Shown here: positions 8,387 to 15,434 of the stretch, piece after piece
Position numbering within the stretch: the stretch's first letter is position 1
Layout: the number at the start of each line of letters is the position of its first letter
Origin: an uncultured Olsenella sp.
GTDB lineage: Bacteria; Actinomycetota; Coriobacteriia; Coriobacteriales; Atopobiaceae
NCBI GenBank assembly: GCA_947253595.1
Contig: CAMXZR010000008.1
Location: 1-31,847, forward strand
Reading direction: 5' to 3'
Length of the DNA: 31,847 bases
Made by a program: the position numbers and the translations under genes
Notes under the pieces: model-generated
What the model was told of the DNA's origin: nothing
The model's input: only the letters and a program-made list of their open reading frames with translations
Database searches by the model: none

Positions 8387-9544
8387 ATGAGAGACAGGAA
8401 GCAGGACGCCCACCCCAACCTCGAAGACCTTCTCGAGGACGGCTTCACGAGGCGAATGGCCACGAGCTACCTCGGCATACTCGAGACCGAGCGCAAGAGC
8501 GGTCTCTTCGATGCGGACTACCTAGAGTGGGCGCACGCGCACGGGTTCTGCGCCGAGTCCGCCTACGCGTACGGGCTCGACGAGGGCAAGCTCGGCAGCT
8601 ACCTCTCTGACTACGACTACTGGAAGCTCTGGCCGCTCAACGACTGGCAGCGCATCTGGATCAACGACAAGCTCACGCTCAACGCCCTGCTCAGCGACTC
8701 CGAACTCGCTCAGTACCTTCCCCGCTACCACTACTACAGCTCCCACGGCCGCCTCCTGCCCCTGGGCGAGGGTGACGCCGCGGGTATCGAGGGCTTCCTC
8801 GACTGCCTGCGCCGCGAGGGCGAACTGGCCTGCAAACCCTGCAACGGCAGCGAGGCCAACGGCTTTTTCAAGCTCACGTTCCACGACGGGATGTACCTCG
8901 TGAACGGCAAGCCGGTAGGGCCGGAGGGCATCGCCCGCTTCGTCGGGGAGAACCCCAACTACGTGTTCACCGAGTTCATACACCCCAGTGCGCAGATGGC
9001 GGCCATCGACCCCCTCATTCACACCATGCGCGTCCTCGTGCTCAACCCCACGGGGACCGACCCCGTGCCGGCGGCTTCCTACCTCCGCTTCGCAGTAGAT
9101 GCGGACGAGACGGGAAGCTCCGCGAACTACCAGGCCCCCACCACGGCGGACATCTGCTCGTACAACGTAGGGGTCGACCTCTCCTGCGGGCGCTACGGCG
9201 GAGGCAAGGTGGTCTATGCCGCCAAGGTGGTCGACTCCCCCCGCCACCCCGCGAGCGGCACCCTCGCCGAGGGGCAAATCGACTGCTGGCCCCAGATGCT
9301 CGAGATGATGAGGCGCATCTCCCTCAAGGTGCGCGCCTGCGAGTACCTCGGCTTCGACGCCTGCGTGACGGACAAGGGCCCACGCATCATGGAGATCAAC
9401 TCCCACTCGGGGGTGAAGTACCTCCAGCTCTTCACTCCCATCATGGAGGACGAGCGTCTCCGCGAGTATTTCTCGGCCAAGCTCGCCGCGATCGACGGCC
9501 TGGGCGACGCAGGCAGGGCCGCACGCAGCGGGATCGTTCGCTAG
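8387..9544 (+). CDS. Sugar-transfer-associated ATP-grasp protein
   Basis: 385 residues. I recognise the ATP-grasp family found in exopolysaccharide clusters (ATPgrasp_ST-like). Evidence is the pattern LACKPCNGSEANGFFKL (nucleotide-binding region), the acidic YVFTEFIHPS segment, MRVLVLNPTG, and the C-terminal metal-site signature FDACVTDKGPRIMEINSHSG, where Glu and Asn bind Mg-ATP. Such enzymes form amide or similar bonds through an acyl phosphate, so it may decorate a sugar with an amino acid or acid; the substrate is unknown. The start is ATG 8387, with GGAG about ten bases upstream. It leads a plus operon with a DPM1-like glycosyltransferase and a DUF2304 protein, divergent from the flippase operon. 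Confidence 0.82.
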   Translation: MRDRKQDAHPNLEDLLEDGFTRRMATSYLGILETERKSGLFDADYLEWAHAHGFCAESAYAYGLDEGKLGSYLSDYDYWKLWPLNDWQRIWINDKLTLNALLSDSELAQYLPRYHYYSSHGRLLPLGEGDAAGIEGFLDCLRREGELACKPCNGSEANGFFKLTFHDGMYLVNGKPVGPEGIARFVGENPNYVFTEFIHPSAQMAAIDPLIHTMRVLVLNPTGTDPVPAASYLRFAVDADETGSSANYQAPTTADICSYNVGVDLSCGRYGGGKVVYAAKVVDSPRHPASGTLAEGQIDCWPQMLEMMRRISLKVRACEYLGFDACVTDKGPRIMEINSHSGVKYLQLFTPIMEDERLREYFSAKLAAIDGLGDAGRAARSGIVR

Positions 9545-9554
9545 CGTGGGCGCG

Positions 9555-10253
9555 ATGGAGCGGGATGGGTCGCCGCGGGTCATAGCCATCGTTCCCGCAT
9601 ACAACGAGCAGGAATGCCTGGCCCAGACGATCGAGGAGCTCGTCTCCACCTGCCCGGGCATCGACTACCTGGTGGTCAACGACGGCTCGGGCGACGACAC
9701 GCCCAAGATCTGCGACGAGCTGCGGCTCAACCACATCGACCTGCCCGTCAACTGCGGCCTCTCCGCCGCCTTCGGCGCAGGCATGCGCTATGCGCTCGAG
9801 CACGGCTACGACGCCGCCCTGCAGTTCGACTCGGACGGCCAGCACGTGCCGAGATACATCGCCTCCATGGTCCAGGCGATGGTCGAGCATGGCGCGGACA
9901 TAGTCATAGCCTCCCGCGTCATGGCAGGCGGCAGCGCCGTGGGCCTGCGTGGCCTTGGCGCAAAGCTCATAACCCGCCTCATCCGCCTCACGACGCACCA
10001 GACCATAGGGGACCCGACCTCTGGCATGAGGCTCTATTCCCGGTCCATGATCGAGCAGTTCTCCCACAGCTTCGACTTCTCGCCAGAGCCCGACACCATC
10101 GCCTACCTCATGCGCAGGGGAGCGAAGGTGGTGGAGGTGCCCACAGAGATGCGCGACCGGCAGGGTGGCACGAGCTACCTCAGGCTCTCCAGCTCGCTCA
10201 CGTACATGGCGCGTACCTGCCTCTCGCTCCTTCTATTCCAATGGTTCAGGTGA
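9555..10253 (+). CDS. DPM1/GtrB-like family 2 glycosyltransferase
   Basis: 232 residues from ATG 9555 (a GTG at 9546 is an alternative; neither has a strong ribosome binding site). Motifs are VIAIVPAYNEQECL at the N-terminus, VVNDGSGDDT at 40-49, and DSDGQH at 92-97 as the metal-binding DxD. It ends without transmembrane anchors, like soluble dolichol-phosphate-mannose synthase-type enzymes that load a sugar onto a polyprenyl phosphate. The stop at 10253 is eight bases before the DUF2304 start, so the membrane partner is probably supplied by that gene. Sugar identity is unknown. Confidence 0.87.
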   Translation: MERDGSPRVIAIVPAYNEQECLAQTIEELVSTCPGIDYLVVNDGSGDDTPKICDELRLNHIDLPVNCGLSAAFGAGMRYALEHGYDAALQFDSDGQHVPRYIASMVQAMVEHGADIVIASRVMAGGSAVGLRGLGAKLITRLIRLTTHQTIGDPTSGMRLYSRSMIEQFSHSFDFSPEPDTIAYLMRRGAKVVEVPTEMRDRQGGTSYLRLSSSLTYMARTCLSLLLFQWFR

Positions 10254-10261
10254 GGAGAGAC

Positions 10262-10609
10262 ATGCCGCTCACCCTTCGCATAAGCCTCGTCGTCGGAACG
10301 CTCCTCGCGCTCTCGCTCGTGCTGCGCCGCATGCGCAAGCGGAAGATACGTGTCGCGGACGCCGTCTACTGGGTCGTCTCGACCTTCGTCCTCGTCCTCC
10401 TCGCCCTGTTTCCGGGGGTCGCCATCCTCGTCTCGGGCTGGCTCGGCTTCCTCTCCCCCAGCAACTTCGTCTTCATGACGATAATCGCCCTCATGCTCCT
10501 CAAGCTCTTCGGCCTCGCTTCGGACGTGTCGAGGCTGACGGACAAGGTCGAGCGCCTCTCGCAGGAGATAGCCCTCAGGAACAAGGACGCTGAGGAGAGG
10601 GGCGACTAG
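10262..10609 (+). CDS. DUF2304 small membrane protein
   Basis: 115 residues from ATG 10262, preceded by GAGGAGA. Three hydrophobic segments are visible (about 4-20, 34-57 and 63-82), separated by the basic stretch LRRMRKRKIRVADAVYW, followed by a charged coiled-coil-like tail (ASDVSRLTDKVERLSQEIAL). This matches the DUF2304 family, which commonly follows DPM1-like glycosyltransferase genes and may anchor or assist them. Its stop overlaps the stop codon of the convergent glycosyltransferase gene on the palindrome CTAG. Function is not established. Confidence 0.8.
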   Translation: MPLTLRISLVVGTLLALSLVLRRMRKRKIRVADAVYWVVSTFVLVLLALFPGVAILVSGWLGFLSPSNFVFMTIIALMLLKLFGLASDVSRLTDKVERLSQEIALRNKDAEERGD

Positions 10610-11571
10610 GAGTCCTGCCCCTCCGCCCCATGGGCGCAGGCCACTCCGCCCGGGGAGGACACCGCCTCGCGAACGATGAACTGCGGGGAACTGTTGAGCG
10701 ACAGCACGATGTCGCCCAGGTACTCGCCGATGATCCCCAGGGCGAGGAGCACCATGCCGAAGAAGAAGAGCATGACGCAAATGAGGGACGTCCAGCCCAT
10801 GGGGACGCCGGGGTCCACGAGCCTGCGCACGAGCGAGACGATGCCGAACAGGAAGCCCACGAGCGCCGTCACCGCACCGAGCGTGGACATGACGCGCAGG
10901 GGGAGCACCGTATAGTTGAAGTACGAGAGCCAGAGCTTCACGAGCTTCCCTAGCGTGTAGTTCGACGAACCATGCTCGCGCTCGTGGTGCTCGATGGTCA
11001 CATTTCCTATGCGGTTGGTCATGCGCCCGAAGAGGGCCTCGACGTAGGGGTTGTAGTTCTTGTAGCGGATCACCTGGTCGCAGATCGCACGGTTGATGAG
11101 CCAGAAGTTGCTGGTCTCGAGTCCCTTGGGGCGGGAGAGCAGGATCTGCGCGGAGGTCTTGTTGAGCCAGCTGCTGAGGTTCTTCAGCAGCCCGTTCGTC
11201 GACTCCCTGTACACGCCGTAGACGATGTCGTAGCCCTCCTCCATCTTGGCGAGGATGATGGGAATCTGCGAGGGATGGGTCTGCAGGTCGTCGTCCATGC
11301 CCATGACGAGGTCCCCGTGGGCGTAGTTCATGCCGCACATGAGCGCGTTGTGCTGCCCGAAGTTGCGCATCAGAGTCAGGGCGAGGACGTCGTCCCTCTC
11401 CCTTGCAAGCTGGGAGATCACGGAGAAGGTGTCATCCGGCGAGCAGTCGTCCACCAGCACGAACTCGCAGGCGTAGCCCTCGAGGCCCTCGAACACGTCG
11501 GAGCAGAGCTCCACGACCGAGCGGATGCTCCGGCTCGAGCGGTAGCAGGGTATGACGATGGAGACCAGCAT
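10606..11571 (-). CDS. Polyprenyl-phosphate glycosyltransferase (ArnC/GtrB-like)
   Basis: 321 residues from ATG 11571 (TGGAG just upstream; GTG 11622 with AGGGG is an alternative that adds 17 residues). The GT-A domain has MLVSIVIPCYRSS, VLVDDCSPDDT, MRNFGQHNAL and MDDDLQTHP (metal site). The C-terminus has two membrane helices, around STLGAVTALVGFLFGIVSLV and CVMLFFFGMVLLALGIIGEYLG, the standard arrangement of ArnC/GtrB/DesI-type enzymes that make undecaprenyl-phosphate-linked sugars on the cytoplasmic face. It is last in the operon after two EamA/SMR proteins that could flip the product, as ArnE/ArnF do; that pairing is inferred. Confidence 0.9.
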   Translation of the reverse strand: MLVSIVIPCYRSSRSIRSVVELCSDVFEGLEGYACEFVLVDDCSPDDTFSVISQLARERDDVLALTLMRNFGQHNALMCGMNYAHGDLVMGMDDDLQTHPSQIPIILAKMEEGYDIVYGVYRESTNGLLKNLSSWLNKTSAQILLSRPKGLETSNFWLINRAICDQVIRYKNYNPYVEALFGRMTNRIGNVTIEHHEREHGSSNYTLGKLVKLWLSYFNYTVLPLRVMSTLGAVTALVGFLFGIVSLVRRLVDPGVPMGWTSLICVMLFFFGMVLLALGIIGEYLGDIVLSLNSSPQFIVREAVSSPGGVACAHGAEGQDS

Positions 11572-11649
11572 GACGCTCCAGACTCGCCGTCGGGCGAAGG
11601 TCGAGGGGGGATGGGCCGTCACAGTTTATCCCCTGGCGACACGTCTCGT

Positions 11650-12006
11650 CTACGAGAGCCCCAGAGAGTAGATGACGATGCCCAGGAGGATGAGGGCGAG
11701 CGCTAACGCCTTGCGGGGCGTGATGCGCTCGTGGAAGATGGTCACGCCGAAGAACGTGACGTAGACGTAGCCGGTGGCGTCCAGGATGGACCCCATGGAG
11801 AGCGGTATGCCCCGGTATGCCAGCACGGAGAGCAGAGTCGAGCCCACGAAGAGGACGTAGGCGAGGACGACGAGGGGATTGAGGTACTCGCGCAGCGCGC
11901 TCGCATGCCTCCTCATGGCGCTCTTCTTCAGGAGGACCTGCGAGACGGAGCTGACAAGCACACCAAGGAGGCTCAGGCCTGCGTATGCCATGACCGTGGC
12001 GCTCAT
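11650..12006 (-). CDS. EamA/SMR-type small membrane transporter (second of a pair)
   Basis: 118 residues with four predicted helices (about 6-24, 44-62, 73-88 and 98-116) and the family pattern SSVSQVLLKKSAMRR in helix 1, ILDATGYVYVTFFGVTIFHERITPRKALALALILLGI near the end. Its ATG overlaps the stop of the preceding gene by four bases (ATGA), so the two subunits are translationally coupled and may form a heterodimer. The size and order with a polyprenyl-P glycosyltransferase recall ArnE/ArnF, which flip undecaprenyl-phosphate sugars. A drug-efflux role is less likely given the context. Confidence 0.82.
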   Translation of the reverse strand: MSATVMAYAGLSLLGVLVSSVSQVLLKKSAMRRHASALREYLNPLVVLAYVLFVGSTLLSVLAYRGIPLSMGSILDATGYVYVTFFGVTIFHERITPRKALALALILLGIVIYSLGLS

Positions 12007-12395
12007 GACGTCTCTCCGCCGCCCGCCCCCGCGCCGTCCGGCGACGTGGCGAAGAGGGCGACCCCGCCGAGCACGACGAGGGCACCGAGGAGCTTCTGCG
12101 GGCTCAGCTGCTCGCCGAATATGAGCGCGCCCCAGACGATACCCCAGACGATCGTCACGGCACGGTTGGCGTAGGCGGTAGTGAGGGGGAGACGCTTAAT
12201 GACCTGCTGCCAACCCAGGGCGTACAGGGCCAGCACGACGACCATTCCCCCATAGTAGAGGACGAAGCCCAGGCTCAGGAACTCATGGCCCGCAGCGAGC
12301 TTGCCGAAGATGCTGCATAGGGAGTAGAGGACGAGGAGCAGGTGCAGCAGCAGGAGCGTCGCCCCCCTCCTGCCCCCAGCGCTAGTCGATTCCAA
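12003..12395 (-). CDS. EamA/SMR-type small membrane transporter (first of a pair)
   Basis: 130 residues with four predicted helices. I chose TTG 12395 because GGAGG lies seven bases upstream. This gives a 14-base overlap with the 3' end of the GlfT2-like gene; the longer in-frame extension to 12491 would be an out-of-frame shadow of that gene. Features are LLLLHLLLVLYSLCSIFGKLAAG, then VIKRLPLTTAYANRAVTIVWGIVWGALIFGEQLSPQKLLGALVVLGG, the usual SMR/EamA second half. The short Gly/Ala tail is cytosolic. It is a probable partner of the overlapping downstream gene in moving a lipid-linked sugar. Confidence 0.8.
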   Translation of the reverse strand: MESTSAGGRRGATLLLLHLLLVLYSLCSIFGKLAAGHEFLSLGFVLYYGGMVVVLALYALGWQQVIKRLPLTTAYANRAVTIVWGIVWGALIFGEQLSPQKLLGALVVLGGVALFATSPDGAGAGGGETS

Positions 12396-14292
12396 GGTAG
12401 GACCTCCAGAACTCCTGCGTGACGAAGCGCCTGCCCGCCTCCGCGTAATCGGCGCGCAGCCGCTCCCCGTTGCGCTCGAGCTCCTTGACATCGCGCTTGT
12501 AGCGCTCCCAGACCCGCCTGAAGCGCCTGCGGTCCATATGCCTGATCACGCCCCGCTGGTTCTCGAGGTCCACCGCGACGATGATGTCCTTGCGGCGGAT
12601 CTGGTCGGCGGGATACAGCCAGCCCGCCACGTCGATGATGGCGGAGCTGCCCCGCTGGACGTAGCCGAGGTCGATCCGCTGCCCATTGAAGGTGGCGAAG
12701 TCCTCCAGGCGCTGGCGAAGGCTGCGCCTCTCCACCGAATCCGACTCCCTCTGTGCGTCGACCTGCGAGATCAGGGAGAGGTCGACGCCCTCGTCCCGTG
12801 CCTGCCGTCGGAGCTCGTCGAAGGGCAGGAGCTTCTCCGCACGGCGGTTCGCCTCCATGAAGGCCCGTTCCGTGACGCCCCGCCCCTCGAGGAAGGCCGG
12901 CCCCTTGAGGAAGTCCTCGAGGGCGTCCAGGACGAGCTCCGCATTGGCATAGTTGAACTTCTTGAGCTCGAGCTGGACCAGACGGTAGGTCTTGAGAAGG
13001 AAGTCGGACTGCGGGGCAACCCCGGTGGCGTACTGGGCAACCAGGGAGTTGCGAGTCACCTGGTAGCGCTCCACGGCAGCGCTGTAGCGCCTCACGAAGG
13101 AGGGGTGCCAGAGGCAGATGCCGTTCATGGTCATGAAGCGGGCCTGGCAGCGCAGGGCGTACTCGATGTCGTCGTAGCGGACGAAGACGGGCAGCGGGAG
13201 CCCGTGGCGGTCGATGGCCACAGTGGGGATGACGCAATACCACCAGCCCGCATACTGCTGGGCCTGGTCCTCGCTGCCCGAGAGCTCCGGGTGAGCCCCC
13301 ATGACCTCGTTAGCCACGACGGAGTGGAGATGCCCCATGCGCAGGGCCGGCTTGAGGGGAACGCAGTCGCCCGAGAAGGTGACGAACCCCGTGTCCTCCC
13401 AGCGAACGTCGGGCTCGAAGAGGTCCATCATCGCCCCGGAAACGAAGTCCTGGGCATGCTCGTCGTTCACGATGCTGAGCAGGTTGTAGGTGCGCAGGAT
13501 GCTTTCGGGAGAGATGAGCACATCGTCGTCCATGAGAAGGACGTGGGTGGCCTTGGGCTCCTGACGCAGCGCCTCGATCATGCCGCGGGCATATCCCCCC
13601 GAGCCCCCCACGTTGTCGTTGGGATGGATGCGCACGCGGTCGACCTGGAGGCGCTTGGCGTCGAGGCTGCGCCCGTTGTCCACCACGTGCTGGGTGAAGT
13701 GGCTCGCGACGGGCTCCCCTGACGCAAGGATGCGCCTCTTGACCAGATCGATGTTGCGCTCGACGTACTCCTCCTTGCGAAAGGTGGTGGTGCAGAGCGC
13801 GAGCTCGACACCGCGCAGGTCGCCTTCGTCAACGGGTGCGTAGTAGAAGGCGTTGCGCAGCAGGAGGTCCCCCTCGCCCTGCAGCTCGACGAGGAAGGCC
13901 TCGATGACGTCGTCGGCAGCGTTGGGAAGCCTGAGGTCGATGGGGCGCCAGTCGGCGGAGGCAGAAAAGTCCGTTCGCCCGCCCTCGACGAGCTCGACGT
14001 CCCAGCTGAACGCATCCGCGCGCGTCAGCGCGAGCGAAAAGGCGTCTCCCCTGGCCTCCAGGTGCAGCCAGAACTCGTCGGCGACCGTGTACTCGCGCCA
14101 CTTCGCGACGGAGAGGGCATTGAAGTAGGTCGTGAAGTCGTGAGTTCCTGGGCCTGCGAGACTCCAGATTCCCTCCTGCTGCCCCTTCTTGAGCGGGGAG
14201 GTGGAGCGATGGAGGAGGGTGGGCTGCTGCAGGAACTGCGGCGAGTCCTCCAGCAGGATGTTCGCGAGCTTTAGGTTGACCTTCTCAGCCAT
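12382..14292 (-). CDS. GlfT2-like galactofuranosyltransferase
   Basis: 636 residues, essentially the length of mycobacterial GlfT2 (637), from ATG 14292 with AAGGAG four bases upstream. The layout matches: an N-terminal beta-rich domain (1-160), a GT-A domain starting VELALCTTTFRKEEYVERNI (162-181), the metal-binding DDD at 255-257, WWYCVIP at 350-356, DDIEYALR at 374-381 (catalytic acid region), His396 in LWHPSF, and a helical C-terminal domain. GlfT2 polymerises galactofuranose from UDP-Galf onto a lipid-linked acceptor. UDP-galactopyranose mutase is not in the window, so Galf use is predicted from the family. It is first in an operon with two SMR proteins and a polyprenyl-P glycosyltransferase. 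Confidence 0.85.
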   Translation of the reverse strand: MAEKVNLKLANILLEDSPQFLQQPTLLHRSTSPLKKGQQEGIWSLAGPGTHDFTTYFNALSVAKWREYTVADEFWLHLEARGDAFSLALTRADAFSWDVELVEGGRTDFSASADWRPIDLRLPNAADDVIEAFLVELQGEGDLLLRNAFYYAPVDEGDLRGVELALCTTTFRKEEYVERNIDLVKRRILASGEPVASHFTQHVVDNGRSLDAKRLQVDRVRIHPNDNVGGSGGYARGMIEALRQEPKATHVLLMDDDVLISPESILRTYNLLSIVNDEHAQDFVSGAMMDLFEPDVRWEDTGFVTFSGDCVPLKPALRMGHLHSVVANEVMGAHPELSGSEDQAQQYAGWWYCVIPTVAIDRHGLPLPVFVRYDDIEYALRCQARFMTMNGICLWHPSFVRRYSAAVERYQVTRNSLVAQYATGVAPQSDFLLKTYRLVQLELKKFNYANAELVLDALEDFLKGPAFLEGRGVTERAFMEANRRAEKLLPFDELRRQARDEGVDLSLISQVDAQRESDSVERRSLRQRLEDFATFNGQRIDLGYVQRGSSAIIDVAGWLYPADQIRRKDIIVAVDLENQRGVIRHMDRRRFRRVWERYKRDVKELERNGERLRADYAEAGRRFVTQEFWRSYLGID

Positions 14293-14354
14293 GGGGCTCC
14301 TTTGTCCTCTTGCGACCCGTCGAGTCAGGCCGGGCATACGGCCAACACTCTAAC

Positions 14355-14371
14355 CCTACCGTCGCGGTAGG
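14355..14371. promoter_or_regulatory. Short perfect dyad upstream of the GlfT2-like operon
   Basis: CCTACCG-TCG-CGGTAGG, seven-base perfect arms, in the 143-base gap between rmlA and the GlfT2-like gene. No T-run follows on the minus strand, so it may be an operator or weak terminator of rmlA. Purely positional inference. Confidence 0.3.
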
Positions 14372-14435
14372 AACCCCCTCGTCCTGCGACCCCGCCGAAC
14401 GAGCAGATGACTTCTCATTGACGCATGAACCAGCG

Positions 14436-15329
14436 TTACTCGCCGCCCGGAACGATCCTTCCCTCCGCGACGTCGCGCAGGTGGCGGCCGTAGTCGCTCT
14501 TGCCGTAGCGGTCGGCGCACTCGAGGAGGCGCTCGCGGCTCACCCAGCCGTTCTCGAAGGCAATCTCTTCGGGAACGGAAACGGGCAGGTCCTGGGCCGT
14601 CTCGACGGTGCGCACGAACTGGGAGGCCTCGAAGAGGGAGCCCATGGTCCCGGTGTCGAGCCAGGCGAAGCCCCGTCCCAGGGTGATGACGTCGAGCGAG
14701 CCGTCCTCGAGGTACATGCGGTTGAGGTCCGTGATCTCGTACTCCCCGCGGGCGGAGGGCTGGACCCGCGCAGCCAGGTCGCTCACGCGCCCGTCGTAGA
14801 AGTAGAGGCCCGTGACGGCGTAGTTGCTCTTGGGCTCGGCGGGCTTCTCCTCGATGGAGACGGCGTTGTAGTCCGCGTCGAACTCCACGACACCGAAGCG
14901 CTCCGGATCGTCCACGCGATACCCGAAGACGGTGGCACGGCCCTCGGTGGCGGAGCGCGCCGCCTTCCTCAGGCGCTGGGTGAGGCCGTTGCCATAGAAG
15001 ATGTTGTCGCCCAGGACGAGTGCGCAGGGACCCCCATCCACGAACTCCCGCCCGATGACGAAGGCCTGGGCGAGGCCGTTGGGAACGGCCTGCTCGGCGT
15101 ACGAGAGCGAGATGCCGAAGTCGGAGCCGTCTCCCAGGAGGTTCCTGAAGTTGGGAAGGTCGCGCGGGGTCGAGATGACGAGGATGTCCCTGATTCCCGC
15201 GAGCATCAGCGTGGAGAGCGGATAGTAGATCATGGGCTTGTCGTACACGGGCAGAAGCTGCTTCGACGTGACCGTCGTGAGCGGGTACAGGCGCGTGCCG
15301 CTCCCTCCCGCAAGGATGATGCCCTTCAT
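14436..15329 (-). CDS. rmlA: Glucose-1-phosphate thymidylyltransferase
   Basis: 297 residues, normal for RmlA. It condenses glucose-1-phosphate and dTTP to dTDP-glucose, the first step to dTDP-rhamnose and other dTDP-deoxysugars. The N-terminus carries the nucleotidyltransferase signature GGSGTRLYPLT (8-18), then KQLLPVYDKPMIYYPLSTLMLAGI, LGDNIFYG, EEKPAEPKSNYAVTGLYFYD and GRGFAWLDTGT, all diagnostic of RmlA/RfbA. ATG 15329 has GAGGAG upstream. It appears to be a single-gene unit with its own promoter. rmlB, rmlC and rmlD are not in this window. Confidence 0.96.
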   Translation of the reverse strand: MKGIILAGGSGTRLYPLTTVTSKQLLPVYDKPMIYYPLSTLMLAGIRDILVISTPRDLPNFRNLLGDGSDFGISLSYAEQAVPNGLAQAFVIGREFVDGGPCALVLGDNIFYGNGLTQRLRKAARSATEGRATVFGYRVDDPERFGVVEFDADYNAVSIEEKPAEPKSNYAVTGLYFYDGRVSDLAARVQPSARGEYEITDLNRMYLEDGSLDVITLGRGFAWLDTGTMGSLFEASQFVRTVETAQDLPVSVPEEIAFENGWVSRERLLECADRYGKSDYGRHLRDVAEGRIVPGGE

Positions 15330-15368
15330 GCTGGCTCCTCAGAAGTCGATGTAGTCAAGCGGCCACAC

Positions 15369-15415
15369 GTGCCGCATCTGGATACGAGTCTAGTTGCGGC
15401 ACCACACCCGCGCAA
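15369..15415 (-). promoter_or_regulatory. rmlA promoter with flanking dyad operator
   Basis: Minus-strand TTGCGC (15410-15415), 17 bases, TAGACT (15387-15392). An eight-base perfect inverted repeat, GTGCCGCA (15369-15376) and TGCGGCAC (15395-15402), brackets the -10 element, as expected for a repressor operator. Confidence 0.5.
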
Positions 15416-15434
15416 GGATGGCCCCGCGACCAGT

